DNA of 64,000 nt from Rheum nobile. Its lineage: Eukaryota; Streptophyta; Magnoliopsida; Caryophyllales; Polygonaceae. The translations under genes and the position numbers were made by a program. Numbering within the stretch: position 1 is the stretch's first letter; each line of letters starts with the position of its first letter. Below the pieces are notes generated by a model. The model was not told the DNA's origin, did no database searches, and saw only the letters and a list, made by a program, of their open reading frames with translations. Below are positions 33,208 through 45,182 of this stretch, piece after piece. Location: contig WOAB01000188.1 in the NCBI GenBank assembly GCA_027886185.1, positions 930,001 through 994,000 of the forward strand, written 5' to 3'.

Positions 33208-34178
33208 CCCTCCCCCACTTGGCTGTGAAGCATCCCCGCTTCACCATCATCAAACTCAGGCTCCACGTAAGGTGTCAAGTCCGCTACGTTGAAAGACGCA
33301 TGGACTACATAGTCGGTTGGGAGCTCGAGTTGATAGGCATTGTCTCTTATGGCCTTGATCACGCGGAATGGGCCATCTCCGCGAGTGGCCAGCTTGGGCT
33401 TGCACTGCGAGGGGAACCTCTCCTTTCGCAAATGCACCCAGACAAGGTCTCCGGGTGCGAATACGACACGGCGGCGGCCATGGTTGTGCTGCGAGGCGTG
33501 TTGCGAGGCCCTTCTTTCTAATTGCTCGCGTGTTCGCCTATGAAGTTCTTGCACTTGCTCGGCGCGGTTGGCGGCAGTGATGTGCACTGGGTCACACAGT
33601 GGGCACGGCGACATGTCCTGCGACGTCAAGGGATTCCTTCCATAGACCACCTCGAAGGGTGTAAGCTTGGTCGCCGTGTGCCTGCATCGATTATAAGAAA
33701 ACTCCACAAGAGATAGTAAGTCCTCCCAACGCCTAGGGTTGGCCTTGAGCATGGTGCAAAGGAGGGCTCCTAGGGTTCTATTCGTCACCTCAGTTTGGCC
33801 ATCGGTTTGGGGGTGGTAGCTAGTGGAGAAGAGAAGTTTAGTGCCTAGCTTTCCCCAAAGTGTTCTCCAAAAATGACCAACAAACTTAGAACCCCTATCA
33901 CTAACAATGGTACGAGGGACTCCATGAAGACGCACCACATGCTCAAAGAATAAATCGACTATCTCACTAGCACTATGGGTTGTCTTACAAGCTACAAAAT
34001 GGGCCATCTTAGAAAACCTATCCAGAATGACAAAGATAGAGTCTTTACCTCGACGAGAGAGGGGCAAACCCGTGATAAAATCCATGGAAAGGTCTTCCCA
34101 AGGGCCGACTGGTATGGGTAGTGGGGTGTAGAGTCCGTGTGGGCTAGATTTGGCCTTACGTAGCCGTGATGCTCTCAC
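32952..34178 (-). pseudogene. N integrase core, C-terminus and LTR-overlapping tail
   Basis: A 408-residue open frame holding the integrase core (VILDRFSKMAHF, VSDRGSKF, TDGQTEVTNR), linker, GDLVWVHLRKERF, RGDGPF, FNVADLTPY, and a tail with SEGPVTRSRAKAIADAV inside the LTR. The DDE triad is present. At its N-terminus the zinc domain and all of RNase H are missing: the frame passes through RKAKSSPHGLYTPLP straight from an RT-start sequence, so a deletion has fused RT and integrase. It is the longest intact integrase C-half in the window. Confidence 0.9.
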
Positions 34179-34963
34179 ACCTGGCGCTGCAACTCCTTGG
34201 TCTCTTCAGGGCCGGCACGGTAAGCGGCGCGATTGGGCAATGAGGCACTAGGCACCAAGTCGATTTGGTGCTCAATGCCTCTCAATGGTGGTAAGCCTTG
34301 TGGTAGCTCCTCTGGAAAGACAACGGCGAAGGCGGCGAGCAAAGCAACAACGGCAGGCGGCAATGGCTCGGCACTCGGCGTCTCTGGAATGCAAGGAGTG
34401 GGCACCAATAGAAAACATGGAGCCTTGCCCATCAAAGCAGCAGTGAGCTCACTGGGCCGCGCTAGAAGCAGCCCATGCTCACAGCGGCCTTGCAACAGAG
34501 GCGTATGCGGTGATCGAACGGCCAACTGGGATGGAAGTGAGGCACTTGGTGATTTTTGTGAGGCATTGGTTGTGTGGACACTTGTGCTCGAGCCAGAATG
34601 CGTAGTGCCTGGCCAAGCTTCTATGGGCTTTGTCTTGGCCTTCCTAGTGGCTGTGTTGGCGGCACCATCACGATCCAGAGATGCACTGTGTGGCCCACCT
34701 ATGGCGTTCATCTTCTTGGAAGCAGTGCCAATTGGAGACAAAAAATGGTCAGAATTGGAAGAGTTTTGCTTTTGGAGCGCCGTTGGCGTCTCTTCTTGCC
34801 TTGTAGCGGCGATCTTGATGGCTTTCTAGCGGTCTCGCTCAACCTGGTCTTGCAAGATTTTATGGGAAGACATTGGATGCAAAGTGATGCGCTTCCCATG
34901 GTAAGTGAACACATAAGTGTTCAAATAGCCATCATGGAGCACGCGCCTGTCAAACTTCCATGG
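34175..34963 (-). pseudogene. N protease C-terminus and RT N-terminal linker
   Basis: Encodes a Ser/Ala-rich linker and then the conserved lead-in to RT (FPEELPQGLPPLRGIEHQIDL, YRAGPEETKELQRQV). It breaks off before the catalytic palm, where the deletion to integrase occurs. The right part (34826-34963) encodes FDRRVLHDGYLNTYVF, the stretch after the protease; solo LTR O separates it from the rest. Confidence 0.8.
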
Positions 34964-36246
34964 TGATGTGTTATTGCCTCCGATGACGAGCACGCTTATC
35001 AAAGGTGACACCTTGGATCTAGTCTTGGGCGAAAAGTCACTCGTGTCCTTGTCCAACCTGCCGCGGAATCCTTGGGTGCGAACCCTTGTTGTCTTGCACG
35101 AAAGGTTGACAAGATTGGTGGCGAAGTGAACAGTGCTTTTAGAGGTTATCGGACATGGTGGTGGCCGATGGCGAACCCGGTGGAGAGCGTCTGGGTGGTG
35201 TCGGCGACGAGCGAGGCTGAGTGTCACCACAGCGAAGATGGCGGCGAAGGTGAATGCGATTGCGATGGTGGCGGTGAGTGATCGACTGGGTGAGTGTTTG
35301 GGCACGATGGCGACAGCGATAGCGATGGCAAAGGTGGGTGTCACAAGCGATGCTATCAATGGCGACAGCGGTGTATGTGGGTTCGATTGTGGATTGGATG
35401 GAAGCGATTGGTGAGGTGATTGTGTTGCGATGGTGGAAGCGATTGATGAGGCGATTGTGTTGGGATGGCGGAAGCGATTGAGTGGATGTTTTAGGGAAGT
35501 GATGGTGTGATGGTTTTGGGGATAGATGACTTGAAAGGACAAGTCTTTGCCGTAGCATCGGCGCAGAGTGAAGGGAGATGCGAAAAGGAAGACTTTGCTT
35601 GAGGGTTTAAGTGGTTGTCGTAGCATCGGCGCGGGTGAAGGGGATGCGAAGATAGAGGGTGACGTCCGATCAAGGGTAGGAGGATAAACACTCTACTAAA
35701 GCCTTGATTTTTTATGAACGTAAGTAAAAATAATAACAAAGTTTGACTTAAATACTAAAGGCGAGAACTCGGATGGGCCGAGTCAAGCCTAGTGGGCTAG
35801 CCCATGCAACATGCAATAGGCACACACCCTAAATATGGAAATAACTATAACTAGAAAGTGTCTAAAACAATCCAACTACTAAATATAGAAATGTCTCAAA
35901 ACAATGCCAAAACACATGGCAAATAAACCTCTAAGTGTCAAAACCCGGTGGCGGCAAGGGCATGGACGCAGACACAGCGAGCGACGGCGACGATGGGTCG
36001 AGTGGCTCGGCAGTGGGTGCACCCGGTGCCGGCTGCGATGGGCTCGATACTACGATGCCAATGGTGGCGAGGACGACGAGTCTGGGTTCGGTGTCTGGGC
36101 TTCCTTGGCTAGCGATGACGCGAGTGACAAGCGAGTGCACGGCGTCGGCGATGGCCTTGGACCTAGACCTTGTCACTGGGCCCTCTGAGCGAAGGCTCAT
36201 GGCTTGCTCCTCGTCTGTGACCGTCATGGGAGGTGGGATCACATCA
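34964..36246 (-). repeat. Solo LTR O inside N (1283 bp, TSD CATGG)
   Basis: TGATGTGTTATTGCC at the left, GGGATCACATCA at the right, with CATGG at 34959-34963 and 36247-36251. It is homologous to the LTRs of N and P and carries the same tail (SEGPVTRSRSKAIADAV, minus strand, within 35931-36246). It split the motif LLGRPW of N's protease region. An LTR family inserting into a member of its own family is seen directly here. Confidence 0.9.
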
Positions 36247-36800
36247 CATGGGCGCCCAAGCAAAAGATGTGTGGTGTCCATTGCAATGACATCACAAAGT
36301 ATAGAATCACAGTATTGACCAATAGAAAAGGAGATAAAGCACTGGCGAGATACTGTGTTACCTGGACTAGAAGAAATCCATTAGAGGGCATACGGTTGTG
36401 GATGAGGGGAGGTGGGCAAGTCGAAGTGTCTCACCACCTTCTCATTGACAATGTTGTAACAACTCCCTCCGTCAATGATGACACTCAAGGAAGCGGTCTT
36501 GATGAGGCACCTTGTGTGGAACAAGTTCTCGCGTTGGTCAACTAGGCTAGCTTCCTTGACCGTGAGGATACGCCTTGTCACTAAGCTCAGAGGTGTGCCC
36601 GCATGCAGTGAAGCAGGCTCACAATCGTAGGCGTCCTCGGTGTCTTCGATGCCATCCTCAATGGGCTCTAGTGTGGGCTCGTCCTCCTCGTAAGACTCAT
36701 AGCCGGCGGTGGCGGAAGAGAAGAGAACTTTCTTGGCATTTGGGCAATCTTTCTTGTAATGGCCCTTGCCTCCACACTTGTAGCACTCCAGGTCCTCACA
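36247..36800 (-). pseudogene. N gag zinc knuckle and protease
   Basis: Minus strand, in order: CYKCGGKGHYKKDC knuckle (about 36735-36785), acidic linker, LTVKEASLVDQRENLFHTRC, and retropepsin-like SVIIDGGSCYNIVNEKVV (about 36455-36500), ending at LLGRP where solo LTR O entered. The protease motif is Asp-Gly-Gly, as in the other gypsy copies here. A shifted frame and the O insertion break the polyprotein. Confidence 0.82.
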
Positions 36801-36895
36801 CTTTGATGGCCAAGATGCTCATTGACGTCGTAGTGTCTGGGTTGGGTAGTGGGTGTCCTCATAGGTGCGTCGTCGCGTCGCTGTGGTCGACTGGG

Positions 36896-37420
36896 TCATC
36901 GACTGGGTCTCCTCGGTGCGCCAGTGTCAAGGTCATCATGGCGGCCTCGGTTGTTGCATGGCATTGAGCCTGGCACACGACGCTGGGTGCGTCTAGAGGC
37001 ATACCTAGCATCAAAATCATAGGGTTCAGAAAATTCACCTTGGGAGTCGTCGGCGCGGTCGGAGCCGGTGTCGTAGCCAGTGGGTGTGGCTCTGGGCACG
37101 TAGCGATCTTGGTGTGACACGTAGCCTTGGTGACTCTCAATGACACTTTGGATCCGGTTTAGGCGTGGTTGAAGGTTGGAAGTCGAGGGCATCAACCCCT
37201 TCCCTTTATCCACGCGTGCATTGCTAGGGCCGTCGTCGGTGGCGCGTGGTGCAGCCGGTGCGTCCATGGGGATCACGGGTGTCGGTGTGGGCACAAGTGG
37301 TGCCGCTCTTTGCATGGCTTGCAAGTGAGCCACTTTTTGTCGAAGAGTTTGGATCTCTCGTTGCTCCTCGGAAAGCTCCAAGATAGCATCTTGTGGTGGG
37401 GGATCTTGTGGGGGATCCAT
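36896..37420 (-). pseudogene. N gag N-terminal region
   Basis: Begins MDPPQDPPPQDAILEL at 37420, with a short predicted coiled coil (EEQREIQTLRQKVAHLQ), then a Pro/Thr-rich and Arg-rich stretch. The capsid-like middle of gag, visible in P (63685-63996), is absent, so a deletion joins the N-terminus to the segment before the knuckle. Confidence 0.65.
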
Positions 37421-38322
37421 AGGGGGAATCTATGGGTCGACGTTGTCGGCGCCGGTGTTGTCTCCACCTGATGTGATGGCCGTCATGCTACCTATAACAA
37501 TATGACCAGACATAGACGTAAAAACGAACAAAAGACACGAACAACAACAATCAAGTAATCACTAATCAAGTCGACAATGTTCACGTAAGAGGATGACTTG
37601 TTTGGCTTGTCGTGAGGGCGGCTAAGGCTAGTCACAAGTGTGGCGTGAGAAGCAAGTCGTCAATCAAACAAACAAGAACAATTGAAACCCTAAACCAAAC
37701 GTAAACAAGTACACCAAACTAGCAAGACTTACCTTCTAGGAGATGAACCTAGATGGCGGATAGATTGAGAAGATGAGCCTAGGCCGATGTGATTGGGTTA
37801 GGGTTGCCTTATTTTGGCTTTCCATAACTAGTTGTCTTGTATAACTTTTTTTTTTCAATAACCGATTGACTTTTTTTTAATAATATCAAAATATCTTCTC
37901 TTTTGAATTTTAAGATATCGGATAAGGAAACAAAAATAAAATAACGGCCTAAGTAACAAGAAAAGATCATACGAGATCTTAGAGATAGGAGAGAGAAAGA
38001 AGATAAGATTTGATTTCTTATAGATGGAAATTTCGGCTAACCAACTAAAAAGCAAATCAAGCAAGATATGGAAACAAAATTTACGCAAGAAATAAGGAAA
38101 CAACTACTCTATCATGCAAGATATCCGAAATTACCAAACACACCAAAACTTATGGGGCAAGAAGAAAAAAAAATCGGCCAAGGGATTACCTTGTAAAAAC
38201 GGAAGGACAAGCAAATATGGAAACTTTTTGTTTTTCTCTTGATTATGCAGAAGCAAAGGATGATGGACAAGAAAATTTTGTGAACAAGATGAACACTTCA
38301 TTTTGTGACTTACAAGACGGTT
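37421..38322 (-). other. N leader, no gene seen
   Basis: Untranslated leader with long A/T runs (37848-37890). Nothing coding was recognised. Confidence 0.6.
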
Positions 38323-38336
38323 GGGCTTTGATGCCA
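38323..38336 (-). promoter_or_regulatory. Primer-binding site of N (variant)
   Basis: Minus strand TGGCATCAAAGCCC, two bases from the LTR end CACATCA. It departs from TGGTATCAGAGCCC at two positions, either mutation or use of a related tRNA. Confidence 0.75.
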
Positions 38337-38338
38337 AT

Positions 38339-39457
38339 TGATGTGTTCTTGCCTCCGATGAAGGTCACTTGTCAAAGGTGGCACTTTGGATCTAGTGTTG
38401 GGCGAGAAGTCATGAGTCTCCTTTGTCAAGGCTGCCGTGGAAACATTGGGAAAACCCTTGAAGAATTGCACGAAAGCTTGACAAAGTGGTGGTAAAGTGA
38501 ACAGTAACTTTTGAGGTTATCAGACACGGTGGTGGCCGATAGCGAACCCGATGGTGAGTGTTTGGGTCTGTCGACAGCGGCGACGGTGGCGAGTGTCAAG
38601 ACGACGATGACGATGGTGAAGGTGATGGAGAGCGATGGAATGGGTTCGATGGCACGGCAATAGCGATGGCGAAGTGGATGTCACGAGCGATGGGACTAGC
38701 AATGACGGCGGCGATGGAGTGGGTGCGATAGCGGTGGCGATGGAAGCGATTGGTGGATCGCGATGATTTGATGGTTTGGATAGATGGCTTGAAGGTCAAG
38801 CCTTGCCGTAGCGTCGGCGGCGGAGTGAAGGGAGATGCGAAGGAAGACTTGCTTGAAGGGTTCCAAGTGATGTTGTAGCGTCGGCGGCGGGTGAAGGGGA
38901 TGCGAAGCTAGAGATAGGTTGATGTCCGATCAAAGGAAGGAGGAATTATCACTCGACTTAAGCTTTGATTAAAATTGAACGTAAATAATAACAATAGATA
39001 AGTTTGACTTAAATACTAGAGGCGAGACTCGGATGGGCCGAATCGAGCCTAGTGGGCTAGCCCATGCAACATGGAATGGGCACACACCCTAAAAATAGAA
39101 ACAACTATAAATGGAAACTTTCTAAAACAAGCAAATACCAAAGGATAGGCGCCGGTGGCGGAGAGGCATGGGACACGGACACTGGGAGCAGCGGCGACGT
39201 CAAGGATGACTGGGCTCGTCAGTGGGCACGTCTATTGCCGATAGCGATGGGCTTGTCTCTGCGATGCCGATGGTGGCGAGGACTTGGAGTCTGGGCTCGG
39301 TCTCGGGTGTGCCTTGGCCAGCGATGACGCGAGCGATGAGAGATTGCACAGCGTCGGTGATGTCCTTGGCTCTCTCGATCGTGTCACTGGACCTTCTGAG
39401 CGTAGGCTCATGGCTTGCTCCTCTTTAGTGGCCGTCATGGAGGGCAGGGTCGCATCA
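38339..39457 (-). repeat. 5' LTR of N (1119 bp)
   Basis: Same family as 32057-33207; ends AACACATCA at 38339 and starts TGATGCGACCCTGCC at 39457. About 32 bp shorter than its partner because of small deletions, one near 39140. Confidence 0.9.
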
Positions 39458-39959
39458 TGCCCATATCCAAGCCTTTATGGCTTTTATCCCCTTTCCCCTT
39501 TAGTTAATTAATTATGTAAGTGTCTTTCTATTTTGGGCATGTGGACCCATTTGCACATGGTCTCCTAGCCCACCTAAAACCCTAGACTATTTAAGTCATT
39601 CTTGGCTTCCTTGTTCATTGGTTGAAGATTATAGAAGTGGAATATTTTCCTTAGGTTGAGTATATCTCCCTAAGGCATCCACTTACTTCTATCAACCCAA
39701 GCATTCAAATCTCTCATTCTTCCTCTCAATCTCACATTCTCTCAAGCAAATCAATCAAACACGTTATATCCAAAGTCACTCTCACCAAGGAACCTCCAAG
39801 GGAGGCTCCCTTGGCGCTTCCATCTTCCTCTCGGCCGTGAACCTCTTCCAAGCTCCATTGGAGGGCTAGCAAGCTCAAGAAGGAAGGAGAAGTCTTGCTT
39901 GGCCACGATCTAGCTCACTTGGGAAGAAGAACCTCCTCTTGGGGGTTTGATTCTCATCA
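39458..39959 (+). repeat. 3' LTR of K, last piece
   Basis: Resumes K's LTR after gypsy N (CCATATCCAAGCCTTTATGG) and ends GATTCTCATCA at 39959, followed by TCCTT. It supplies the terminus missing from K's 5' LTR. Confidence 0.88.
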
Positions 39960-40013
39960 TCCTTGGGGACATGTTTTTGACCCTCTTGAAAGATGATGGA
40001 AGCCATAATCGCA

Positions 40014-40175
40014 TCTTTCCCTCCTCCTTTAAAATGATTCGTCCTCGAATAATCATGCACATCTTGTTACAAGAGATAGATTACCTTCTTTTTCCTCCAT
40101 GGTGGATGGCTCAAAGACAATAGTTTTGGCAATATTGTTTTCATGACTAGACATGTCGCCTTTCTTCCTTGAAGA
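40014..40175 (-). pseudogene. Y miniature interior: gag-like start fused to pol tail
   Basis: On the minus strand an ATG at about 40153 (MSSHENNIAKTIVFEPS) opens a frame that ends within about 34 codons. Next come GACGAATCATTTTAAAGGAGG, the SRTNHFKGGG-like end of a gypsy pol, and the polypurine tract AAAGGAGGAGGGAAAGA (40014-40030) at the LTR edge. All enzymes are missing. The arrangement parallels element V. Confidence 0.65.
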
Positions 40176-40188
40176 AGGCTCTGATACC
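40176..40188 (-). promoter_or_regulatory. Primer-binding site of Y
   Basis: Minus strand TGGTATCAGAGCC, two bases from the LTR end CTTCATCA. Confidence 0.92.
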
Positions 40189-40190
40189 AA

Positions 40191-40892
40191 ATGATGAAGT
40201 CCTAGGCCCGGCTAATCCTCAGTATCAAGGAAGCTTGACCCTTAAACGCACATAAGACGACGATGAAAATTGTTTTTTAAAAATGATGATTTTGGTAGAG
40301 TTTTTGGGACTATTTTTGTTTGAATTGTGGACTCAATTTTTATGAAGCTATGAAACGAAATGAAGAAGGATAATTCTTTAATTTCATAAAGGGATAAGTG
40401 AACAAGGTCTTTGTGGATATGACTCACCACTTGAACCTTGAACAAGATCAAGTACAAGAGATATTACACACTCGAGCACAAAATCGGGAGTTCTCTATAT
40501 GACTCACAAGAACAAGGAAAACCCCTAGGAATCTCTCCTAGTTACAAGTTGAACTTCTTCTGGTTTTTTACTCAAATTTTTGTGCTTAACACTGGCTGCA
40601 AAACAAAGTATTAATAGAAGAAAACAAGGAGCAAAACAAGAGTCTCTTCGGTGGCTTGGCATTGATCTCAAAAACTTTGGAAGACTCTTCACATGGAGTG
40701 GAGTAAAGGATGAGCAAGATGAGGAGTCTCCACATTATAAGATGCATCTGATTCACATGGATATGGATTAATGACGTTCAAGTTGATGGCTGGTCTTTAG
40801 CCTTCCTTGTCTTGAATTCATGTGAATCAATTTCTGACAATTGTTGGACTGTCGTACAGATTGGGATTTTATGACCTGTTCTGGGTTGATTT
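40191..40892 (-). repeat. 5' LTR of Y (partial)
   Basis: Matches 27715-27747 plus 28521-29185. It is cut at 40893 by the LTR of Q, with GATTT as the left flank. The remainder lies outside the window. Confidence 0.8.
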
Positions 40893-41696
40893 TGATGTGA
40901 AACAAGGAGGTTGAATGCCTTGTCTCACTAGCTTGAGCTCCGGACCATGGCACAAGTAGGCTTGAGCTTCTCCTTGGGCTCCGGCTGGCTCTTGAAGCTC
41001 CTTGAGGATGGATTGAAGGAGGAAGCAAGCAAGAAAGAGCTTGGGCAGCGGAGATGAGCAAGGGGCCAACCGAGGGGGTGCTTTGGCTAGCCGAGGGGAG
41101 CAAAGGGGCCAAGGGAACCTCTAGAGGAGGTTTCTTGGCTGGTTTCTTTTTGGAACAAGATCAAGAGATTGAGTGACTGAAAGATGCATGAGATTTGAGA
41201 GGAAGAAAGAGAAGATTTATGAAATCTTGAGTTGATCGATAAATTGGAGGCCTTAGGGAGGTATTTCTCAACCTAAGGATAATAATCCAATTCTTAAAAT
41301 CTTCAACTAACTATAAATGAGCAAGCAAAGGAACTTAATTACTAGGGTTGCTAGTGGGCTGAGATCCATGTGCAAATGGGTCCACACGCCCAAAATAGAA
41401 AGACACAAATATAAATAAACGACTAAAAGGGAAAGGGGATAAAAGCCTTGGAAAGGCTTGGATACTTGCGGCCACTTGGCCAGCCATGGGGCGCGCGCCT
41501 ATGAGGGTCATGGAGATGCGGCGCGCCCGGTGCCATCTTGATCTTCATGTGTGGACATCGTCACCAAAGTGACTAGGCGTGGTGGCGGGGGCTTGGCAAG
41601 GCCAATGCTTGCGGTGGTCCGAGCAATGAATGATTGAGAGGCTTGAGCAATGGCTCTTCCGTGAGCCCTTGTCACCGGGCCTTCACTCTTCAATGT

Positions 41697-42832
41697 TGTT
41701 AGGAAACGGAACTCTGGAACTTTGGTTCCCCTGAGAGTTCATTTCCTCAGTTTCTCTACTTTTGAAGATGACAATTATTATGATACTAATGTTTTATCTC
41801 AAAGATGTGTTTTAAGGAACCACAGGAATATACCGAAGGCAGGAAAGCCAAACAGAACAAGGGAACCAAAGGAACAAGACAGCTGAAGGAATCCAGAGGA
41901 ACCCAGGTGTGCCCAGAAATAGAGCTTGCGACATTACGATTCCCGAGAAATCTGGGGATACACAACCTCGGACAAAAGGTGTCGAAAACGACTTGTTGAA
42001 GCTTCCAAAAGTCTGTCAAGGTCCAAGAGCTAAAGAACAAGAAGCCTAGAGAACCTCTACCTCGGACAGAGACGATGAAAGCGACAGCACATGAAGACGT
42101 CGCTGTCCAACAGACGGTTCCCAAACGGCCAGCTTACTCAACCTCGGTCGAAAGCGTTTTGACAACGACACCACAAGGCTCGTCTGAGGTAGTTGACCAA
42201 CCAAGAGAGATTCTGAGCTGTCTAGGTTGTTTGCACATGCCAAGAACAACGTGAATCAAGGAGAACCACTAATCCTAGGGCAAGCTCAATCCGTTGGAAC
42301 CAAGAGAGGATCGAGTTGCGAAGAATCGTCTATAAAAGGAAGACTAACCCAAGAGTTATCTTCAAGCACCAAAACAAGAACTCATACTCATTAGCAAATA
42401 TCTAGTGTGAACCTCCAAACAAAGATCATCAAAGCAAACCGAGATCAAGAGGAACCAGTCAAGGAACAAGAGCTGAGTGCTAAGTTCCTGTGACTGTAAG
42501 TAATAGTTCCTAGGTGCGAAAGTCTATTTCTTGGATTGATTATTGATTGTGTTAAGTTATCTAGGATTGTCTAACTGTGTGTAAGGCAAAGGAACTGTGT
42601 GTTCGTTCCTAGGATAAGCTGTAACCAAAAGAGATAAGAAATCAAGAAGTAGACTTTGAAATCCTTTCGGAAGAAAGGTAGTGGTTTTTATCCTGGATTG
42701 CTAGTTGGCAATCAAAGGTTTCCACTATAAGGAACTTGTCATTTGTTTGATTGTTTATCTTCCGCTGCGAAAGGAACTGAGAATCGTTATTCTGAGTTCC
42801 TTAAGCTTTTATCTAACAATCATGATCCTACA
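41697..42832 (+). repeat. 5' LTR of the copia (1136 bp)
   Basis: Starts TGTTAGGAAACGG and ends CGATC-like GATCCTACA, two bases before the primer site. A TATAAAAGG box near 42332 is a likely TATA element. It shares high identity with 57211-58347. Confidence 0.93.
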
Positions 42833-42834
42833 AT

Positions 42835-42849
42835 TGGTATCAGAGCAGG
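42835..42849 (+). promoter_or_regulatory. Primer-binding site of the copia
   Basis: TGGTATCAGAGCAGG, two bases after the LTR. Confidence 0.92.
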
Positions 42850-42882
42850 AAAAGCTCTAGATCTTTGATTAGTTTGCAGATC

Positions 42883-44359
42883 ATGTCTCAACCAAGCAAG
42901 TTTGAGCTCAGAATCTCCACCAACAAGCCACATCTCCGAAAGAAAGGAGAAGAAACATGGTGGGAAAAGTGCATGGAAAGCCACATCAAGACCAACGACT
43001 ACCAATGCTGGAGGATAGTCGAAAATGGAGATGGCTATGTCGACCTCACCATAAAGGAAGAAGATTGGAAACCAGAACACTATGTTATCATGGAGAAGAA
43101 TGCCAAGGCTAGGCAGTTCATCCTCAATGGATTGGATAGAGAGGACATGGACAAGGTCATAGGCATCAAAACGGCCAAGGAGATGTGGAAAGCTCTCAAG
43201 GAGATGCATGAAGGAAGTGAGAAACTGAAGCAAAGTAGAAAGTTTGCTTTGGAAGGAGAATACCACACCTTCAAAATGATGGAAACTGAGACCATCTCAG
43301 AGTACTACTCTCGCTTCAACAGATTAATTGAAAAGTTGACGGCGGCGGGAGTTGATCTTGATGAAGTCTCCAAGTCCTTGGTGGTTATCAATGGACTCAA
43401 CTCCAAGTTCACCCTTCTCAAGGGAATCATGAAGAACGCTCCAGGCATCCAATCCCTTCCCTTGACCCAAGTCATAGGGAAACTGGAAGTTGAAGAAGGA
43501 GAGCACACTAAAGCCAATGCCGATAAGAAACTAGAGAAAGGAATCGCTCTCAAGATCTCCAAAGCCTTCTCTAGGCTCGAGATGGAGGAAGAGAACTCAG
43601 ACCTTGAAGAAGAAGAGGACGAACTAACAACCCTCTTCACAAAGAACATCAAAAAATTCTTTGTAAAGGAAAGGTTCCAAAAGGGCAGTTCCTCTCACAA
43701 TGGACCAAGAAGAGATCTCAAGGAAGTCTCCTGTTACGAGTGCAAGGAGAAGGGACACTACGCTAAGAACTGTCCCAACAAAGAAGAGTCCAAGGAAGAG
43801 GAAAGACCTCAAAGAAAGAAGGCTCTCGTAGCATCATGGGGAGAAGACTCAGATGAGGAACTGGATCTGAGTGGTTTCTCTGGAGGGAGATGTCTCATGG
43901 AAAAAGGAGACTCAAGCGACTCAGAAGACCTTGAGGTAACTTCTGACGATCTCTTAAAATCCTTAGTTGATTGTGATAAGAAACAACTTCTTAAGATCAT
44001 AAAGAAACTAGGAAAGGAAACCAGTTCCCTTCAACAGAAACTAGATGACTGTGAAGATGAAATTGCTTGCTTGACTGTCGAGAATTCTGTTTGGAGTAAG
44101 AAACTTGATGAAACTGAGAAATACCTAGCTGAAACTCACTCCAAACTCATTGATATTAGAAATGTGCATGCTAGTCACCTTAAAATTTGCAAATCTTGTA
44201 ATGAAACTAGCATAGACTCTGTCAAAGTTCCCTTGCATGCTAACCCACCTGGAAATGACATGCTTTAATCCATAATTGATAGGTTAGACATTCTCACTGA
44301 TTCCATTAATAAAAAAACGATAAATCAAACTGTTTTTGTGAGACAACGACATGGAATAG
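42883..44359 (+). pseudogene. Copia gag, N-terminal 460 residues
   Basis: Start at MSQPSKFELR (42883) preferred over the upstream ATG at 42865 because it heads the conserved region. Contains the UBN2/copia gag domain (WWEKCMESHIKTND, KEMWKALKEMHEGSEKLKQS, ISEYYSRFNRLIEKL, residues about 25-190), an acidic linker, a CCHC knuckle (CYECKEKGHYAKNC, near residue 287) and a coiled-coil region after residue 380. A TAA at 44266-44268 interrupts it. The same frame then continues to GATATGTC across the SINE cluster insertion. Gag would form the particle. Confidence 0.88.
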
Positions 44360-44998
44360 TGATGCAGGGAACCTCACAACGGCTCAGCCGCCGAACCCAC
44401 ATTGCCCCACCTATGCAGGGTAGGTAACCATGTAGACCCGAGAGAGACCCCCTGGATCAGGTCTGCAGACCGTGAACCCCAACCCATCGCCTGTTGGGCC
44501 ATGCTGTGCAGGCAGCTCAATTGGTGATATAAGGCGCATTGCACATGCCCTTGTATCAAAGGTCAGGGGTTCGAAACCCCCTGTCAACAACCTGCTTGGT
44601 TGGTGCCTACCTGCACAGCATGGCCCAACAGGCGATGGTTTGGGGTTCACGGTCTGCAGACCTGATCCAGGGGGTCTCTCTCGGGTCTACATGGTTACCT
44701 TTCCTGCACAGGTGGGGCCATGTGGGTTCGGCGGCTGAGCCGTTGTGAGGTTCCCTGCATCATAAAAGTGCAGCTCAATTGGTGATATAAGGCGCATTGC
44801 ACATGCCCTTGTATCAAAAGATCAGAGGTTCGAAACCCCCTGGCAACAACCTGCTTGGTTGGTGCCTGCCTGCACAGCATGGCCCAACAGGCGATGGGTT
44901 GGGGTTCACGGTCTGCAGACCTGATCCAGGGGGTCTCTCTCGGGTCTACATGGTTACCTACCCTACACAGGTGGGGCCATGTGGGTTCGGCGGCTGAG

Positions 44999-45060
44999 CC
45001 GTTGTGAGGTTCCCTGCATCATAAAAGTGCACTTTTATGATGCAGGGAACCTCACAACGG
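44999..45060. repeat. 62-bp perfect palindrome (tail-to-tail junction)
   Basis: Two 31-base arms centred on GTGCAC, formed by the ends of units 3 and 4. The inverted match continues outward with scattered mismatches to about 44880 and 45180. Confidence 0.88.
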
Positions 45061-45182
45061 TTCAGCCGCCGAACCCACATGGCCCCACCTGTGTAGGGTA
45101 GGTAACAATGTAGACCCGAGAGAGACCCCCTAGATCAGGTCTGCAGACCGTGAACCCCAACCCATCGCCTGTTGGGTTGGGG

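Larger units (their letters stand above)
32057..39457 (-). mobile_element. Ty3/gypsy element N (7401 bp), TSD CGCCC/TGCCC
   Basis: Minus-strand element with LTRs at 32057-33207 and 38339-39457, flanked by CGCCC (32052-32056) and TGCCC (39458-39462), one mutation apart. Order on the minus strand: 5' LTR, variant primer site, leader, gag start, knuckle, protease (interrupted by solo LTR O), RT start, then integrase; most of RT and RNase H is deleted. It lies inside K's 3' LTR. Related to P at the right end of the window. Confidence 0.9.
29358..39959 (+). mobile_element. Ty3/gypsy element K (deleted interior), TSD TCCTT
   Basis: TCCTT at 29353-29357 and 39960-39964 flanks a plus-strand element with family-L LTRs. 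The 5' LTR (29358-about 29989) lacks its terminal bases and primer site, and degenerate integrase follows directly. The 3' LTR is spread over 30753-30796, 31959-32056 and 39458-39959 by insertion of solo LTR M and gypsy N. Gag to RNase H is deleted. Confidence 0.88.
27715..40892 (-). mobile_element. LTR element Y (gypsy deletion derivative), interrupted by nested elements
   Basis: The 3' LTR is split into 27715-27747, 28521-29357 and 39965-40013 by solo LTR S and by element K. A short interior (40014-40190) contains a polypurine tract and a primer site, and the 5' LTR starts at 40191 and is cut by element Q at 40893. The two LTRs match over about 0.7 kb (for example near 28640 and 40330). The interior has lost everything between a gag-like start and the pol tail, so the element is non-autonomous. 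Confidence 0.8.
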
